Source of the DNA: Micromonospora sp. WMMD1082
GTDB taxonomy: Bacteria > Actinomycetota > Actinomycetes > Mycobacteriales > Micromonosporaceae
NCBI RefSeq assembly: GCF_029626175.1
Contig: NZ_JARUBM010000002.1
Span: 2,497,001-2,561,000, forward strand
Length of the DNA stretch: 64,000 nt
Direction of reading: 5' to 3'
Below, piece after piece: positions 7,569-15,949 of this stretch. Positions within the stretch are counted from its first letter, which is position 1; each line of letters starts with the position of its first letter. The notes beneath the pieces are model-generated. The model was given only the letters and a program-made list of their open reading frames with translations, searched no databases and was not told the origin of the DNA. Made by a program: the position numbers and the translations under genes.

Positions 7569-8975
7569 TCAGTGCGGCGAGCCGGTTGGCGTGTGCCCGG
7601 CATAGCGGTTCGCGGGCTCGACCAGGTAGCTGTGCAGGACGCCGTCCGGGTCGTGGACCGAGCGCAGCCGCTCCATCCGCGCTCGGTTCGTCTCCGATAT
7701 CGGCCGGTCGAAGCGGCGGGACAGGTCGGAGTCACAGAACGTGGCCCCGGCCGAGAGGCCGACGACCGCCTCGACGGAGCCGTGCACCCAGGACAGGAGT
7801 CGCTCGTCGTCGGCCCCGTCCTCCCACACCCCGAAGAGGGAGAGGTACAGCGGGGCCTGCGAGGACCATGCGGCGTCCGGGGCGACCCGGTCCTCACCCC
7901 AGCAGTACAGGATCACGTGCGAGCGCGGGTTGGGCATCGCCTCGAACAGCGGCGCCAGCGCGGGCACCAGTTCGTCCGGGGAGGCCGCCGTCCACATGTT
8001 GTCCGCCGCGTACCGCAGGCCCCTGGGCCTACCCCGGGCCATCTCCTCGAACAGGTCGTCCATCGACTTCGGAACCCGGGCCTCCTGGATCATCGCCCGC
8101 TCGGCGATCGGCGCGGACTCCAGCGGGGCGAGCAGGTCCCGCGCCTGCTCGGCGGTGTCCACGAAACAGGTGGCGGTCAACAGCACCACTGGCAGCGTGA
8201 AGCCCTCGATCGGCGGGATGGTCGCCGTGACCGCGACCTCCACCTCCGGCGACAGCGGCGCCTCCATGGCGTAGCGCAGCACGTCGGCGGCGACCTCCGC
8301 CGGGTAGACCTGGGTGGTCTGGGTGATGGCCTTCGGGCGCGGGTACACCTTCAGGTGGAAGCGGGTCACGATCGCGTAGATGCCGGGGCCACCGCCCCGG
8401 ACCGCCCACATGATGTCGCGGTGGCTGTCGTCGTCGGCGCGGATCAGCTCGCCGCCGGCGGTGACGACGTCCACCGCCTCGATGCTGAAGCACGCCGGGC
8501 CGAGGCTCTTGGAGTTCCAGCCGTACCCGCCGCCGAGCAGGAAACCGGCGACGCCGGCGTCGGGACAGTGGCCGACCGGAAAGAAGAGGTCGTGCTCGGC
8601 CAGCGCGGCGTCCAGGGCCCCACCCACCACACCGCTCTGGACGCTGGCGGTGCGGGCCCCCGGATCGACCGTCACCTCCCGCAACGCGGACAGGTCGAGC
8701 AGGATGCCGCCGTCGCGCACGGACGCGCCGACCCAACTGTGCCCGCCCGACCGGACGGCGATCTTCAAGCCCTTCTCACGAGCGATCCGGACGGTGATGA
8801 CCACGTCGTCCTCGCTGCCGGCCACCACGATCAGCTCGGGAAAGCGCTGCGGCTTGCGGCCGTTCCATACCGCCGCGCACCGCGCCTCCTCGTAGCCTCG
8901 TTCACCTCGCTGGTACAGGCGGCCGTCCATGTACTGCTCCTTCACTGGGCGTGGGTCGTCGCCGGCGTCGGCCAT
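7569..8975 (-). CDS. FAD-linked oxidase, BBE/PCMH type
   Basis: 468-aa flavoprotein oxidase of the berberine-bridge-like group. The FAD-binding (PCMH) domain holds RSGGHSW (His79) and GHCPDAGVAGFLLGGGYG (Cys137), the positions that bind FAD bicovalently in this family. The C-terminal BBE segment (DPDGVLHSYLVEPANRYAG) is present but varies from the usual YxNxxD motif. No signal peptide is seen, so it is probably cytosolic. Members oxidise sugars, alcohols or natural products. It sits 0.8 kb left of the first biosynthetic gene and could be a tailoring enzyme, but an ordinary gene of similar orientation lies between, so a link is unproven. Confidence 0.87.
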   Translation of the reverse strand: MADAGDDPRPVKEQYMDGRLYQRGERGYEEARCAAVWNGRKPQRFPELIVVAGSEDDVVITVRIAREKGLKIAVRSGGHSWVGASVRDGGILLDLSALREVTVDPGARTASVQSGVVGGALDAALAEHDLFFPVGHCPDAGVAGFLLGGGYGWNSKSLGPACFSIEAVDVVTAGGELIRADDDSHRDIMWAVRGGGPGIYAIVTRFHLKVYPRPKAITQTTQVYPAEVAADVLRYAMEAPLSPEVEVAVTATIPPIEGFTLPVVLLTATCFVDTAEQARDLLAPLESAPIAERAMIQEARVPKSMDDLFEEMARGRPRGLRYAADNMWTAASPDELVPALAPLFEAMPNPRSHVILYCWGEDRVAPDAAWSSQAPLYLSLFGVWEDGADDERLLSWVHGSVEAVVGLSAGATFCDSDLSRRFDRPISETNRARMERLRSVHDPDGVLHSYLVEPANRYAGHTPTGSPH

Positions 8976-9143
8976 CGCCCTGCCCAGCAGGATGCCGCCT
9001 GCGGGCAGCCAGTTGGCCGACCACTAGACGGACAGATCCGGCATCTGGTGCGACGGCCTTCTCAGTAAGCCAAAGCAACCACCGACCACACAAGACACCC
9101 GGTCACCGTTTGGTAACTACACAGCCACTTGGAGTACGGGAGG

Positions 9144-9623
9144 TTACGCCAGTGCGAGGATCGCCACCACCAGCAGTACGTCGAGCACCACACACGCCTC
9201 GGCGTACCAGCGGGGAACGACCACGTTCGCCCGCAGGTGGAACGCGTCCCAGACGGCGTGCCCCAGCCAGCCGATCGCCAGCAGGTAGGCGGCCCACGGC
9301 TGGTCCAGCACGGCGGCGAACAGGGCCAGGCCACCGAACACGAGGACACCGGCGAGCTGCACCGCGAGCATCCGCACCCGGCGCAGGTGGCCGCGGATCG
9401 CGCCGATCATCACGTAGAGCACGGCCGCCCAGGCCAGGCCGTCGGCGAAGTCCTCCACCGCGCCCGCCACCAGCAGGAGCGACAGGATCGCGATCGCGAC
9501 GAGGGTGGGCCACCGGCGCGCGGCCCGGTGGGCGAGCCCCGCCGGACGGTCGGGCGCGGGCGGTGCCGCAGCATCGGGGCCGGCCGCCGGTGAGCGATCA
9601 GGTGTGCCGGTGACATCCACCAT
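9144..9623 (-). CDS. small multi-pass membrane protein, unknown
   Basis: 159-aa protein with a Pro/Ala-rich cytoplasmic N-terminus and about four membrane segments (VAIAILSLLLVAGAVEDF, LAWAAVLYVMIGAI, LAGVLVFGGLALFAAVL, ACVVLDVLLVVAILAL). A loop holds LGHAVWDAFHLRANVVVPRW. ATG 9623 is preferred over an upstream start at 9671 because GGAGG lies 5 bp before it. The family is seen widely in actinomycetes as uncharacterised; no function is proposed. An 80-bp divergent gap separates it from the cluster's first plus-strand gene. Confidence 0.7.
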   Translation of the reverse strand: MVDVTGTPDRSPAAGPDAAAPPAPDRPAGLAHRAARRWPTLVAIAILSLLLVAGAVEDFADGLAWAAVLYVMIGAIRGHLRRVRMLAVQLAGVLVFGGLALFAAVLDQPWAAYLLAIGWLGHAVWDAFHLRANVVVPRWYAEACVVLDVLLVVAILALA

Positions 9624-9752
9624 GTGTCCTCCGCTCCCGTGACACGGCTGACCACACGCTACGCCCGGCATCGGCCCGGCGACGGGCCACTTCCCGGTCG
9701 ATTACCCGCCGGTGGCCGGCCAGCGTCGCGGTACGCCGCATAGTCGGAGGTC

Positions 9753-11099
9753 ATGACCGCCTGCCCTGCCGACGACGAGCCGGCGACCTGGGGTCAGCAG
9801 GCGTTCCGCGACGCGCTCGACCGCTTCGACCGGCACGCCTGGCACACCCGGGTCACCGCCGAACAGCCGGTACCGGACGGGCTCGACCTGGCCGGCGTAC
9901 ACCTGGCGGTCGATCGGGTGGTCGCGGCGCACGAGGGGCTACGGACGACCCTTGTGGACGCTCCCGGCGGCCCTCGGCAGCACGTGGCGCCGGCCGGACG
10001 GGTCGCCCTGGAACAGGTCGCCGTGGCATCACCGGCGGACGTCGACGCCGCCGCCCACGAGCTGGCCGAACGGCTCCGCCGCCGGTCCGACGGGCCGCTG
10101 TCCGTCGGTGTGGTCGACGCGGCCGGCGTACCCCGCCGGTTGGTCTGGGCGCTGTCCCACCTCGCGGTGGATGCCACCAGCGTCGGCGTGCTGCTCAGCC
10201 GCCCGCTCGCCGGCGGACCCCGGGACGACCCGACGCGGCCAGGGCACCCCGGGCCGGCGGCCCGGCAGCCCCGCGAGCAGGCCGTGTACGAGGCACAGGA
10301 CGGCTACCGGCGGCGCAGTGCGCGGGCGGTCGCGTACTGGCGGGCCCGGTTCGGCGACCTCGACCTGCCGCTGGCCCGACGCGACCGGACGGCGGCCGGC
10401 AGCCGGCAGGCGGTGCTCGACTCGGCCGCCGCCGCGACCGCCCTGGACCGCGTGGTCCGGCGGCTCGGTCTGCCGTCCAGCGCCGTGGTGCTCGCGGCGG
10501 TCGCCGCCGGGCTGGGCGCGGTCCACGGCCGGCGGGTGCTGCCGATGCAGGTCATCACGTCCAACCGCCACCTGCCCGGGTTGGACCGCTACGTCGGCGT
10601 CCTCGCGCAACCCGGGCCGCTGGTCGCCGACCTCGACCCCGACCTGCCCTTCGGCGCGCTCGTCGAGCAGGTACACGGCCGGGCCGGCACCGCCTACCGG
10701 CACGCCTTCTGGTCCCCGACGGAACTCGACGCCGGGCTGCGCGACGACGGCCGGTCGGCGGACGACGTCCTCGGCGGGATCTGCACGGTCAACGACGTAC
10801 GGGGCGCCGGGCGCGATCCGGGACCTCGCCCGGACACCGCCACCGCCACACCGCAGGTCCGGAAGCTGGCGTGCTGGCCGTACCAGGGCGGCCGGCTGGC
10901 CGTGGCGGTCGCGGGCGGTGAACGGGCGCTGCGGATCGCCATGCGGGTCGACCCCGCGTACCTGGATGACGCGCTGCTGCCCGACCTGCTACACAGCGTG
11001 GAAGCGGTCCTGCGCCGGGCCGCGAGCGGCGGTCCGGGCACGCCGATCCGCCAGCTCACGGGCGAGCTGAACGTGCCACCCGCCCACCCCGGTCAGTGA
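9753..11099 (+). CDS. stand-alone condensation-domain-like protein
   Basis: 448-aa protein with the fold signature of NRPS condensation domains and no carrier or adenylation domain. The HHxxxDG core reads SHLAVDA (residues 135-141). The second, catalytic His (136) and Asp140 are kept, while the first His is Ser and the Gly is Ala. Later parts (GLDRYVGVLAQPGPLV) resemble the C-terminal half of C domains. Such proteins can join an amine and a carrier-bound acyl group in trans, or transfer acyl chains to alcohols. It starts at ATG 9753 behind CGGAGG and is the first gene of a plus-strand series with an ACP, an aminotransferase and a reductase, so a role in building an amide or ester on a discrete ACP is plausible. 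The low conservation leaves catalysis uncertain. Confidence 0.72.
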   Translation: MTACPADDEPATWGQQAFRDALDRFDRHAWHTRVTAEQPVPDGLDLAGVHLAVDRVVAAHEGLRTTLVDAPGGPRQHVAPAGRVALEQVAVASPADVDAAAHELAERLRRRSDGPLSVGVVDAAGVPRRLVWALSHLAVDATSVGVLLSRPLAGGPRDDPTRPGHPGPAARQPREQAVYEAQDGYRRRSARAVAYWRARFGDLDLPLARRDRTAAGSRQAVLDSAAAATALDRVVRRLGLPSSAVVLAAVAAGLGAVHGRRVLPMQVITSNRHLPGLDRYVGVLAQPGPLVADLDPDLPFGALVEQVHGRAGTAYRHAFWSPTELDAGLRDDGRSADDVLGGICTVNDVRGAGRDPGPRPDTATATPQVRKLACWPYQGGRLAVAVAGGERALRIAMRVDPAYLDDALLPDLLHSVEAVLRRAASGGPGTPIRQLTGELNVPPAHPGQ

Positions 11100-11174
11100 C
11101 CGCACGCTTCCCGATCCGTTCCCCACCCGCTGGCACGATGGTGCGGGTCGGCGTCAGGGGGAGGTCGAGGCCGG

Positions 11175-11801
11175 ATGGCGGTGCAGTCGGCGAACCGCGC
11201 AACCGTACGGGGTGTCACGCGCGCGGACGAACGCGCCGCGGCCCGCGTGCTCACCGAGGCGTTCATGCAGGATCCGATCTGGGAGTCCACCGGCCCACGG
11301 TGGAGGTGGCACCGGCGGCTCGTGCTCGCCGCGCTCTACCGGGCGGAGCTGCGGATCGCGCGCTGGCGATCCGCGATCCGGCTCGGCGCGTTCCAGGACG
11401 GACGGCTGGACGCCGTGATCCTGGTCTACCCGGACGGCGAACGCGGCTTCCCCTGGTGGGCCTGGCTCCCGCGCGGGGCCGCCTGTCTGCTCGCCGGCCC
11501 GGTGGCGGTGACGCGCAGCATCCGCGTGGTGAGCGAGCTGAACCGGCGGCACCCCACCGAACCGCACGCGCACTTCTGGATGCTCGGATCCCGGCCCGGC
11601 GCGATCGGCGCGGGCTACGCCCTGATGCGCGCCGCCGCGGCACGCACCGACGCGCTGGACAAGGACGGCTACCTGGAGGCCACCTCGACCGAGATGGCCG
11701 AGGTGAAGGAGTTGCTCGGCTGGCGGGTCCGGGACCGGGTGCGGCTGCGAACCGGCAAGCAGGTCACCACCATGTGGCGCGATCGCCGGGCACCGCGATG
11801 A
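11175..11801 (+). CDS. GNAT-family N-acyltransferase
   Basis: 208-aa acyl-CoA-dependent N-acyltransferase fold. The N-terminus VRGVTRADERAAARVLTEAF is the usual strand-helix start; WMLGSRPGAIGAGYALMRAAAARTDA corresponds to the acetyl-CoA-binding motif A. The C-terminus (YLEATSTEMAEVKELLGWRV) matches the typical 'Y-hydrophobic ... GF' ending. It would transfer an acyl group to an amine; the substrate is unknown. Its stop overlaps the start of the next gene (ATGA at 11798), tying it to the ACP/aminotransferase operon. It could modify the amine made there or protect the producer. Confidence 0.82.
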   Translation: MAVQSANRATVRGVTRADERAAARVLTEAFMQDPIWESTGPRWRWHRRLVLAALYRAELRIARWRSAIRLGAFQDGRLDAVILVYPDGERGFPWWAWLPRGAACLLAGPVAVTRSIRVVSELNRRHPTEPHAHFWMLGSRPGAIGAGYALMRAAAARTDALDKDGYLEATSTEMAEVKELLGWRVRDRVRLRTGKQVTTMWRDRRAPR

Positions 11802-12784
11802 CCGCCACCGGGCTGCGCGAGGCCCTCGACGCGCTGTTCGTGGTACCGCCCGAGCATCGGTGGGGCGACGTGGGCCGGGCAGAGGCCCGGGCGCTGCTGT
11901 CCTGCGACGAGCCCACGCTGTCCGCCCTGGTCCGGCACGGGCTACCCACCAGCGGGCACCCCGACGGGGACCGGTTCGACTCGCGCGACCTCTTCAACCT
12001 CGGCCTGCACAGCGTCGGGCACGACACCGTGGTGGCACGGACCTTCGCGTTGGCCCTGCGCTGGATGCGAGCCGGCACCGACCGCCTGGTGGCGGGCCGG
12101 CCGGCCCGGCTGGATGTCAACCTCTCCTGCGGCGGACCGCAGGAATGCGGCGCCGGTGCCCGCAGCCACATCACCCGGCCCCGGCCCGAGGTGTACGGGG
12201 GCAGCGTCGAGTCGCTTCACATGTGCCACCGGCCCGGCGGCGAACAGCCGGCCGGGACGCCGCCTCCGGGCCTGCGGATGACCGCCCGCCTGCGGCTGAC
12301 CGGGCAACTGGCCCCGCTGCGGTCGGCCGCGGCCCGAGACGCCGTACGGCACTTCCTCGATGTCGGCCTGCGCTGGGTGAAGCTGCCCGGCCCGCTCCAG
12401 GCCGACGTCCGACTGGCCCGCAGCCACGGGATCGCCAGCTGCGCGTCGGCGAGCCTGCACCTCGCGCACCTGCTGCAGTCGGCGGGACTGGACGCGACCA
12501 CGCGCGTCGGCTGGGTGATCGGCCTGGAGATGGAGCACGCCTGGGTCGAGGTGGTGGACACCGACGGCGAGACGAAGCTCCTCGACCCGGTCTTCGCGCT
12601 GTTCGCGGGCATGCTGCCGGGCGCCAACCCGGCGTTCCGCGACGCCGACCACGCCCTGCGTACCAACCGGCTCGTGCCGACGGCCCTGCCGGCCGGCGCA
12701 GCTCTCGCCGTGCACTCGTGCGACGGCCCCCCGGCGACGCCGCGCGTCGCCGTCACGACCTCCTTCGAGAAGGAACGCACATGA
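11798..12784 (+). CDS. transglutaminase-like Cys-His-Asp enzyme
   Basis: 328-aa protein. The C-terminal half has a transglutaminase-like core with a visible triad: Cys215 (GIASCASAS), His247 (MEHAWVEV) and Asp263 (KLLDP). The N-terminal ~190 residues hold Cys- and His-bearing loops (NLSCGGPQECGAG, ESLHMCHRPGG) and match nothing I know. Known homologous folds act as proteases/amidases or, as in andrimid AdmF, join two carrier-bound acyl/aminoacyl groups. Here the start overlaps the GNAT stop and the stop overlaps the start of a discrete ACP gene, so amide formation or hydrolysis on that ACP is the natural guess. The function is inferred from context, not shown. Confidence 0.7.
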   Translation: MTATGLREALDALFVVPPEHRWGDVGRAEARALLSCDEPTLSALVRHGLPTSGHPDGDRFDSRDLFNLGLHSVGHDTVVARTFALALRWMRAGTDRLVAGRPARLDVNLSCGGPQECGAGARSHITRPRPEVYGGSVESLHMCHRPGGEQPAGTPPPGLRMTARLRLTGQLAPLRSAAARDAVRHFLDVGLRWVKLPGPLQADVRLARSHGIASCASASLHLAHLLQSAGLDATTRVGWVIGLEMEHAWVEVVDTDGETKLLDPVFALFAGMLPGANPAFRDADHALRTNRLVPTALPAGAALAVHSCDGPPATPRVAVTTSFEKERT

Positions 12785-13032
12785 TCCGACAGCGCGTCCG
12801 CGACGTGGTCGCCCAGGTCTTCGACCGTTCCCCGGACTCGTTGCCCCCGGTGGCCGGCCCGGACACCGTCGAGGGATGGACGTCGCTCCGGCACCTCCGT
12901 GTCATCCTCGGCCTGGAGGAGGAGTTCGGCATCGAGATCGAGCCGGACGCCGTACCCGGCCTGGTCACCGACGAGGCGATGGCCGGCTACCTGACCGAGC
13001 ACCTGACACCCGCCGCCGGGGCCGACCGGTGA
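12781..13032 (+). CDS. discrete acyl carrier protein (first of two)
   Basis: 83-aa carrier protein. Ser35 in EGWTSLRHLRVILGLEEEFGIEI is the phosphopantetheine site; the context is like the WDSLxHL type found in small dedicated ACPs. Both ends overlap neighbours by 4 bp (ATGA with the transglutaminase-like gene, GTGA with the aminotransferase). It very likely carries the intermediate on which the flanking aminotransferase, SRPBCC protein and thioester reductase act, separately from the modular PKS. Confidence 0.9.
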   Translation: MIRQRVRDVVAQVFDRSPDSLPPVAGPDTVEGWTSLRHLRVILGLEEEFGIEIEPDAVPGLVTDEAMAGYLTEHLTPAAGADR

Positions 13033-14255
13033 CCGCCTTCCTCGATCGGTACGCGGCGGCGTACGGCCCGTCCGACGCGTTGCTGCGCCGCCTCACCGGC
13101 CTGCTCGGCGGCGAGGTACGCGCCGACGGCGCCTGGATCAGCGACACCGAGGGGCGACGCTGGCTGGACTTCGGCTCCTTCGGGCTGCACCTGCTCGGCC
13201 ACCGTCACCCCGTGGTGACCGCCGCCGCCGTCAGCCAGCTCGACCGGATGGGGCTGTCCGGCAAGGTCCTCGGCAACGAGGCGGCGACCCGCTGCGTGGA
13301 GCGGCTGCTGGCCGCGACCCCGCCACGACTGGACCGGGGAATCCTGGCGAACACCGGCGCCGAAGCGGTGGAGATGGCCATCAAGATGGTCACGCTCGCC
13401 ACCGGCCGGGACGAACTGCTCGCGCTCACCCGCTCGTACCACGGCCGGACGGTCGCCGCGCTGAGCCTGTCCGACGCGACCGCGTCCCTCGGGCGGTGGG
13501 GCCTGCGGGACCGTGTCCACTTCGTCGAGCCCGGGGACATCGCCACCGCCCGCCGACTGCTGGAGACCCGCCCGATCGCCGCTGTCTTCGCCGAGCCGGT
13601 ACAGGGCGAGGGCGGCGTACGACCGGTCGCGCCGGAGTTCCTCGCCGCCCTGCGCGAGCGGTGCGACGCGACCCGCACGCCGCTGGTGCTCGACGAGATC
13701 CAGACCGGGCTGGGGCGCTGCGGGCGGCGCTGGCGATCGGCCGACGACTGCCCACCCGACCTGCTCCTGGTCGGCAAGGCCCTCGGCGGCGGGCTGGTAC
13801 CGGTCTCGGCCGTCCTGTACGCGAGCCCGGTCATCGGCCCGGCGGCGACCGACCCGCTGGTGTTCGCCTCCTCCTTCGCCGGTGGCGCGCTCGCCGGCAC
13901 GGTGGGCGCGACCGTGGTCGAGCTGGTGAGCGACCCGGTGCTGCTGGAGCGGGTCCGGCTGATGGGCGACGCGGTACGGGCGACGCTGCGCACCCGGCTG
14001 GGCGGCAACGCGCACGTCCGCGACATCCGCGGCGAGGGACTGATGATCGGCGTGGAGCTCAGCGATCCGGCCGTCGCCGGTCAGGTGCTCGTCGAGGCCG
14101 CCCGCCGCGACCTGCTGGTCAGCTTCTGCCTGAGCCGACCCGAGGTGCTGCGCGTCTACCCACCGGTGGTGATCGAGCCGGACGACCTCGACGCCGGGGT
14201 GGCCGCGTTCGTCGCCGCGGTGGCCGCCGTGACGGCCGCGCCGGAACTCGTCTGA
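13029..14255 (+). CDS. class III PLP-dependent aminotransferase
   Basis: 408-aa fold-type I aminotransferase of the acetylornithine/omega-amino group. Key residues are visible: GAEAVEMAIK for phosphate binding, SYHGRTVAA, Asp222 (LDEIQTGLGR, pyridine N) and Lys250 (VGKALGGGLVP, Schiff base). Such enzymes transfer an amino group to or from an aldehyde or a beta/omega-keto position, including ACP-bound chains. GTG 13029 overlaps the stop of the ACP gene. With the thioester-reductase-like SDR two genes downstream, a route ACP-thioester to aldehyde to amine is possible; amination of a beta-keto acyl-ACP is the alternative. Confidence 0.92.
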   Translation: MTAFLDRYAAAYGPSDALLRRLTGLLGGEVRADGAWISDTEGRRWLDFGSFGLHLLGHRHPVVTAAAVSQLDRMGLSGKVLGNEAATRCVERLLAATPPRLDRGILANTGAEAVEMAIKMVTLATGRDELLALTRSYHGRTVAALSLSDATASLGRWGLRDRVHFVEPGDIATARRLLETRPIAAVFAEPVQGEGGVRPVAPEFLAALRERCDATRTPLVLDEIQTGLGRCGRRWRSADDCPPDLLLVGKALGGGLVPVSAVLYASPVIGPAATDPLVFASSFAGGALAGTVGATVVELVSDPVLLERVRLMGDAVRATLRTRLGGNAHVRDIRGEGLMIGVELSDPAVAGQVLVEAARRDLLVSFCLSRPEVLRVYPPVVIEPDDLDAGVAAFVAAVAAVTAAPELV

Positions 14256-14339
14256 GCGTCACCTCCGCCCGCCACCGCCCAGCTCGACCGTCCCGGAGTT
14301 TCGCCCTTCGCACCCATTGCCCGCACCAGAGGAGCCGAT

Positions 14340-14789
14340 ATGCCGTCCGCCCACGCCGCTCTCGAGATCTTCGATGCCGACGTCAAGCAGGTCTGGAACG
14401 TCGTCACCGACTTTCCGAACTATCCCAGCGTGATGCCCGACGTGCTGGAGGTCACCGTACGGCGGCAGGACCACGCGCTGGCCTTCAGCACCTGGCGCAC
14501 TCTGCTCGACGGCATCGAGATGACCTGGGAGGAGCGGGACGTCTTCGAGCCGTACCGGCGGATCGTCTTCGAGCAGACCGAGGGCGACCTCCAGGAGTTC
14601 CGCGGGCACTGGCTGCTGACCGAGACGCCCGCCGGGGTGCTGATCGAACTGACCGTGCACTTCGACCTCGGCATCCCCTCCCTCGCGCCGGTGCTCGACC
14701 CGCTCGGGGTGCATGCCATCGAGTCCAACTCGCGGCGGATGCTCGCCGGCCTCCAGCGGCTCTGCGGTGCGCTGGAGCGTGCCTCGTGA
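14340..14789 (+). CDS. SRPBCC (START-like) protein
   Basis: 149-aa single SRPBCC/polyketide cyclase-type domain (AALEIFDADVKQVWNVVTDFPNYPSVMPDV and a long C-terminal helix NSRRMLAGLQRLCGAL). These proteins enclose hydrophobic ligands; some are aromatases/cyclases of aromatic polyketides, others bind lipids or catalyse additions. No aromatic (type II) PKS is present, so a classical aromatase role is unlikely. Start ATG 14340 follows GAGGAG. Its stop overlaps the GTG of the next gene. It might handle a conjugate addition or dehydration on the discrete ACP, but this is a guess. Confidence 0.8.
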   Translation: MPSAHAALEIFDADVKQVWNVVTDFPNYPSVMPDVLEVTVRRQDHALAFSTWRTLLDGIEMTWEERDVFEPYRRIVFEQTEGDLQEFRGHWLLTETPAGVLIELTVHFDLGIPSLAPVLDPLGVHAIESNSRRMLAGLQRLCGALERAS

Positions 14790-15910
14790 CCGCTCACACC
14801 GGCATGGCCGGGGCGGGCGTCGACGAACGGATCCTGGTCACCGGGCTGGGCGGGGCCGTCGGCACGGCCCTGGCCGCCCGGCTGCCGGCCCTCGGCGGGT
14901 CGGCCGAACTGGTCGGGGTGTTCTCCGGGGAACGCTCGCGCGACCGATTCCTCGCCACCGCCGACCCGGCGCTCACCGCCATCCTGCGGGCCGTGGTCTG
15001 TGACCTCACCGACGAGACCGCGACCCGTCGGCTCGCCGACGAACTGGGCGGCTGCGAACGCGCCCTGGTGGTGCACGCGGCAGCCAACACCGCCTGGACG
15101 TTGGCCCTGCCGGAGGCGGTCCGGGCCAACGTCGTGGCCACCCGCAACGTGTCGGAGCTGGCCCGGGCCACCGCCCGGCGGGCCCGGCTGATCTACGTGT
15201 CCTCCGCCTTCACCCACACCACCGACTGGATCTACCGGAACAGCTACGAGGAGTCGAAGGCGCTGGCCGAGCGGATGCTGCGTGTCGACTACCCCGACCT
15301 GGCCACGTCGGTGTTCTCCTGCAGCCTCGTCGTCGGCGACAGCGGCACCGGGGCGATCACCCGGTTCCACGGGATCTACCCGCTGATCGCCGCGATCGAG
15401 CGCTTCGACCTGCCGGTGGTACCCGGCGAGGCCGCCAACCGGATCGACATCGTGCCCGTGGACTGGGTCGCCGACGAGTTGCTGGGACTGATGGTCGACG
15501 TCCGGGCCGGCGCCACGCCACGCGACGTCGTGGCCGCCGCCGGTGACGCCGCGCCGACGCTGACGGAGCTGGTCAGCGGCGTCGTGGCGGCGCTCAACCG
15601 GAACCGGGCACTGCGCGGGACGGCGGCCCTCGGTCCCGCCTCGGTGCTGGGGCTGCGGCAGTTCGACTTCTTGCGCCGCTCGCTCACCGTCTGGCGGGAC
15701 GGCGCGCGCGGCGTGCCCGACCTGCGGCTGCTCGACCGGCTGATCGCCAGCTATCGGCCCTACCTGCGCGACGGCCATGCCCGCGCCCCGTTCGGGGTGA
15801 GTCGACCGGCGCCGTCCTACCTCGACTATCTGGACCCGGTGGTGACGTACTGGCTGTCGACCACCGTTCCCCCGGCTCGCCGCGAGATCGCCGTCCCGGC
15901 CACCGCCTGA
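14786..15910 (+). CDS. thioester-reductase-like extended SDR
   Basis: 374-aa NAD(P)-binding protein of the NAD_binding_4 / male-sterility group, the fold used by carrier-protein thioester reductases. It shows TGLGGAVG (residues 19-26), a Ser139-Ser140 pair and Tyr154-x3-Lys158 (NSYEESK), then a C-terminal substrate half typical of fatty-acyl or thioester reductases. Such enzymes reduce acyl-S-ACP or acyl-CoA to an aldehyde (or alcohol). GTG 14786 overlaps the SRPBCC stop. It is the last gene of the plus-strand series and fits as aldehyde supplier for the aminotransferase. A simple sugar-type epimerase is less likely given the YxxSK context. Confidence 0.78.
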   Translation: MTAHTGMAGAGVDERILVTGLGGAVGTALAARLPALGGSAELVGVFSGERSRDRFLATADPALTAILRAVVCDLTDETATRRLADELGGCERALVVHAAANTAWTLALPEAVRANVVATRNVSELARATARRARLIYVSSAFTHTTDWIYRNSYEESKALAERMLRVDYPDLATSVFSCSLVVGDSGTGAITRFHGIYPLIAAIERFDLPVVPGEAANRIDIVPVDWVADELLGLMVDVRAGATPRDVVAAAGDAAPTLTELVSGVVAALNRNRALRGTAALGPASVLGLRQFDFLRRSLTVWRDGARGVPDLRLLDRLIASYRPYLRDGHARAPFGVSRPAPSYLDYLDPVVTYWLSTTVPPARREIAVPATA

Positions 15911-15915
15911 CGCTC

Positions 15916-15948
15916 CGGGCGCGGCCGGTCGTCGAGGCGGCCGGCCCG
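15916..15948. terminator. bidirectional hairpin between convergent operons
   Basis: CGGGCGCGGCCG (15916-15927) pairs with CGGCCGGCCCG (15938-15948) with a one-base bulge and a 10-nt loop, filling the 39-bp gap between the convergent thioester-reductase and SagB-type genes. Confidence 0.65.
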
Positions 15949-15949
15949 G

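Noticed and set aside
7569..8975. BBE-type FAD oxidase as a definite member of the cluster
   Set aside because: It could be a tailoring enzyme, but an unrelated membrane-protein gene and a divergent promoter region lie between it and the first biosynthetic gene.
14340..14789. SRPBCC protein as the missing ScoD
   Set aside because: ScoD is a hot-dog-fold thioesterase of the FcoT type; this sequence has the SRPBCC N-terminal motif and long C-terminal helix instead.
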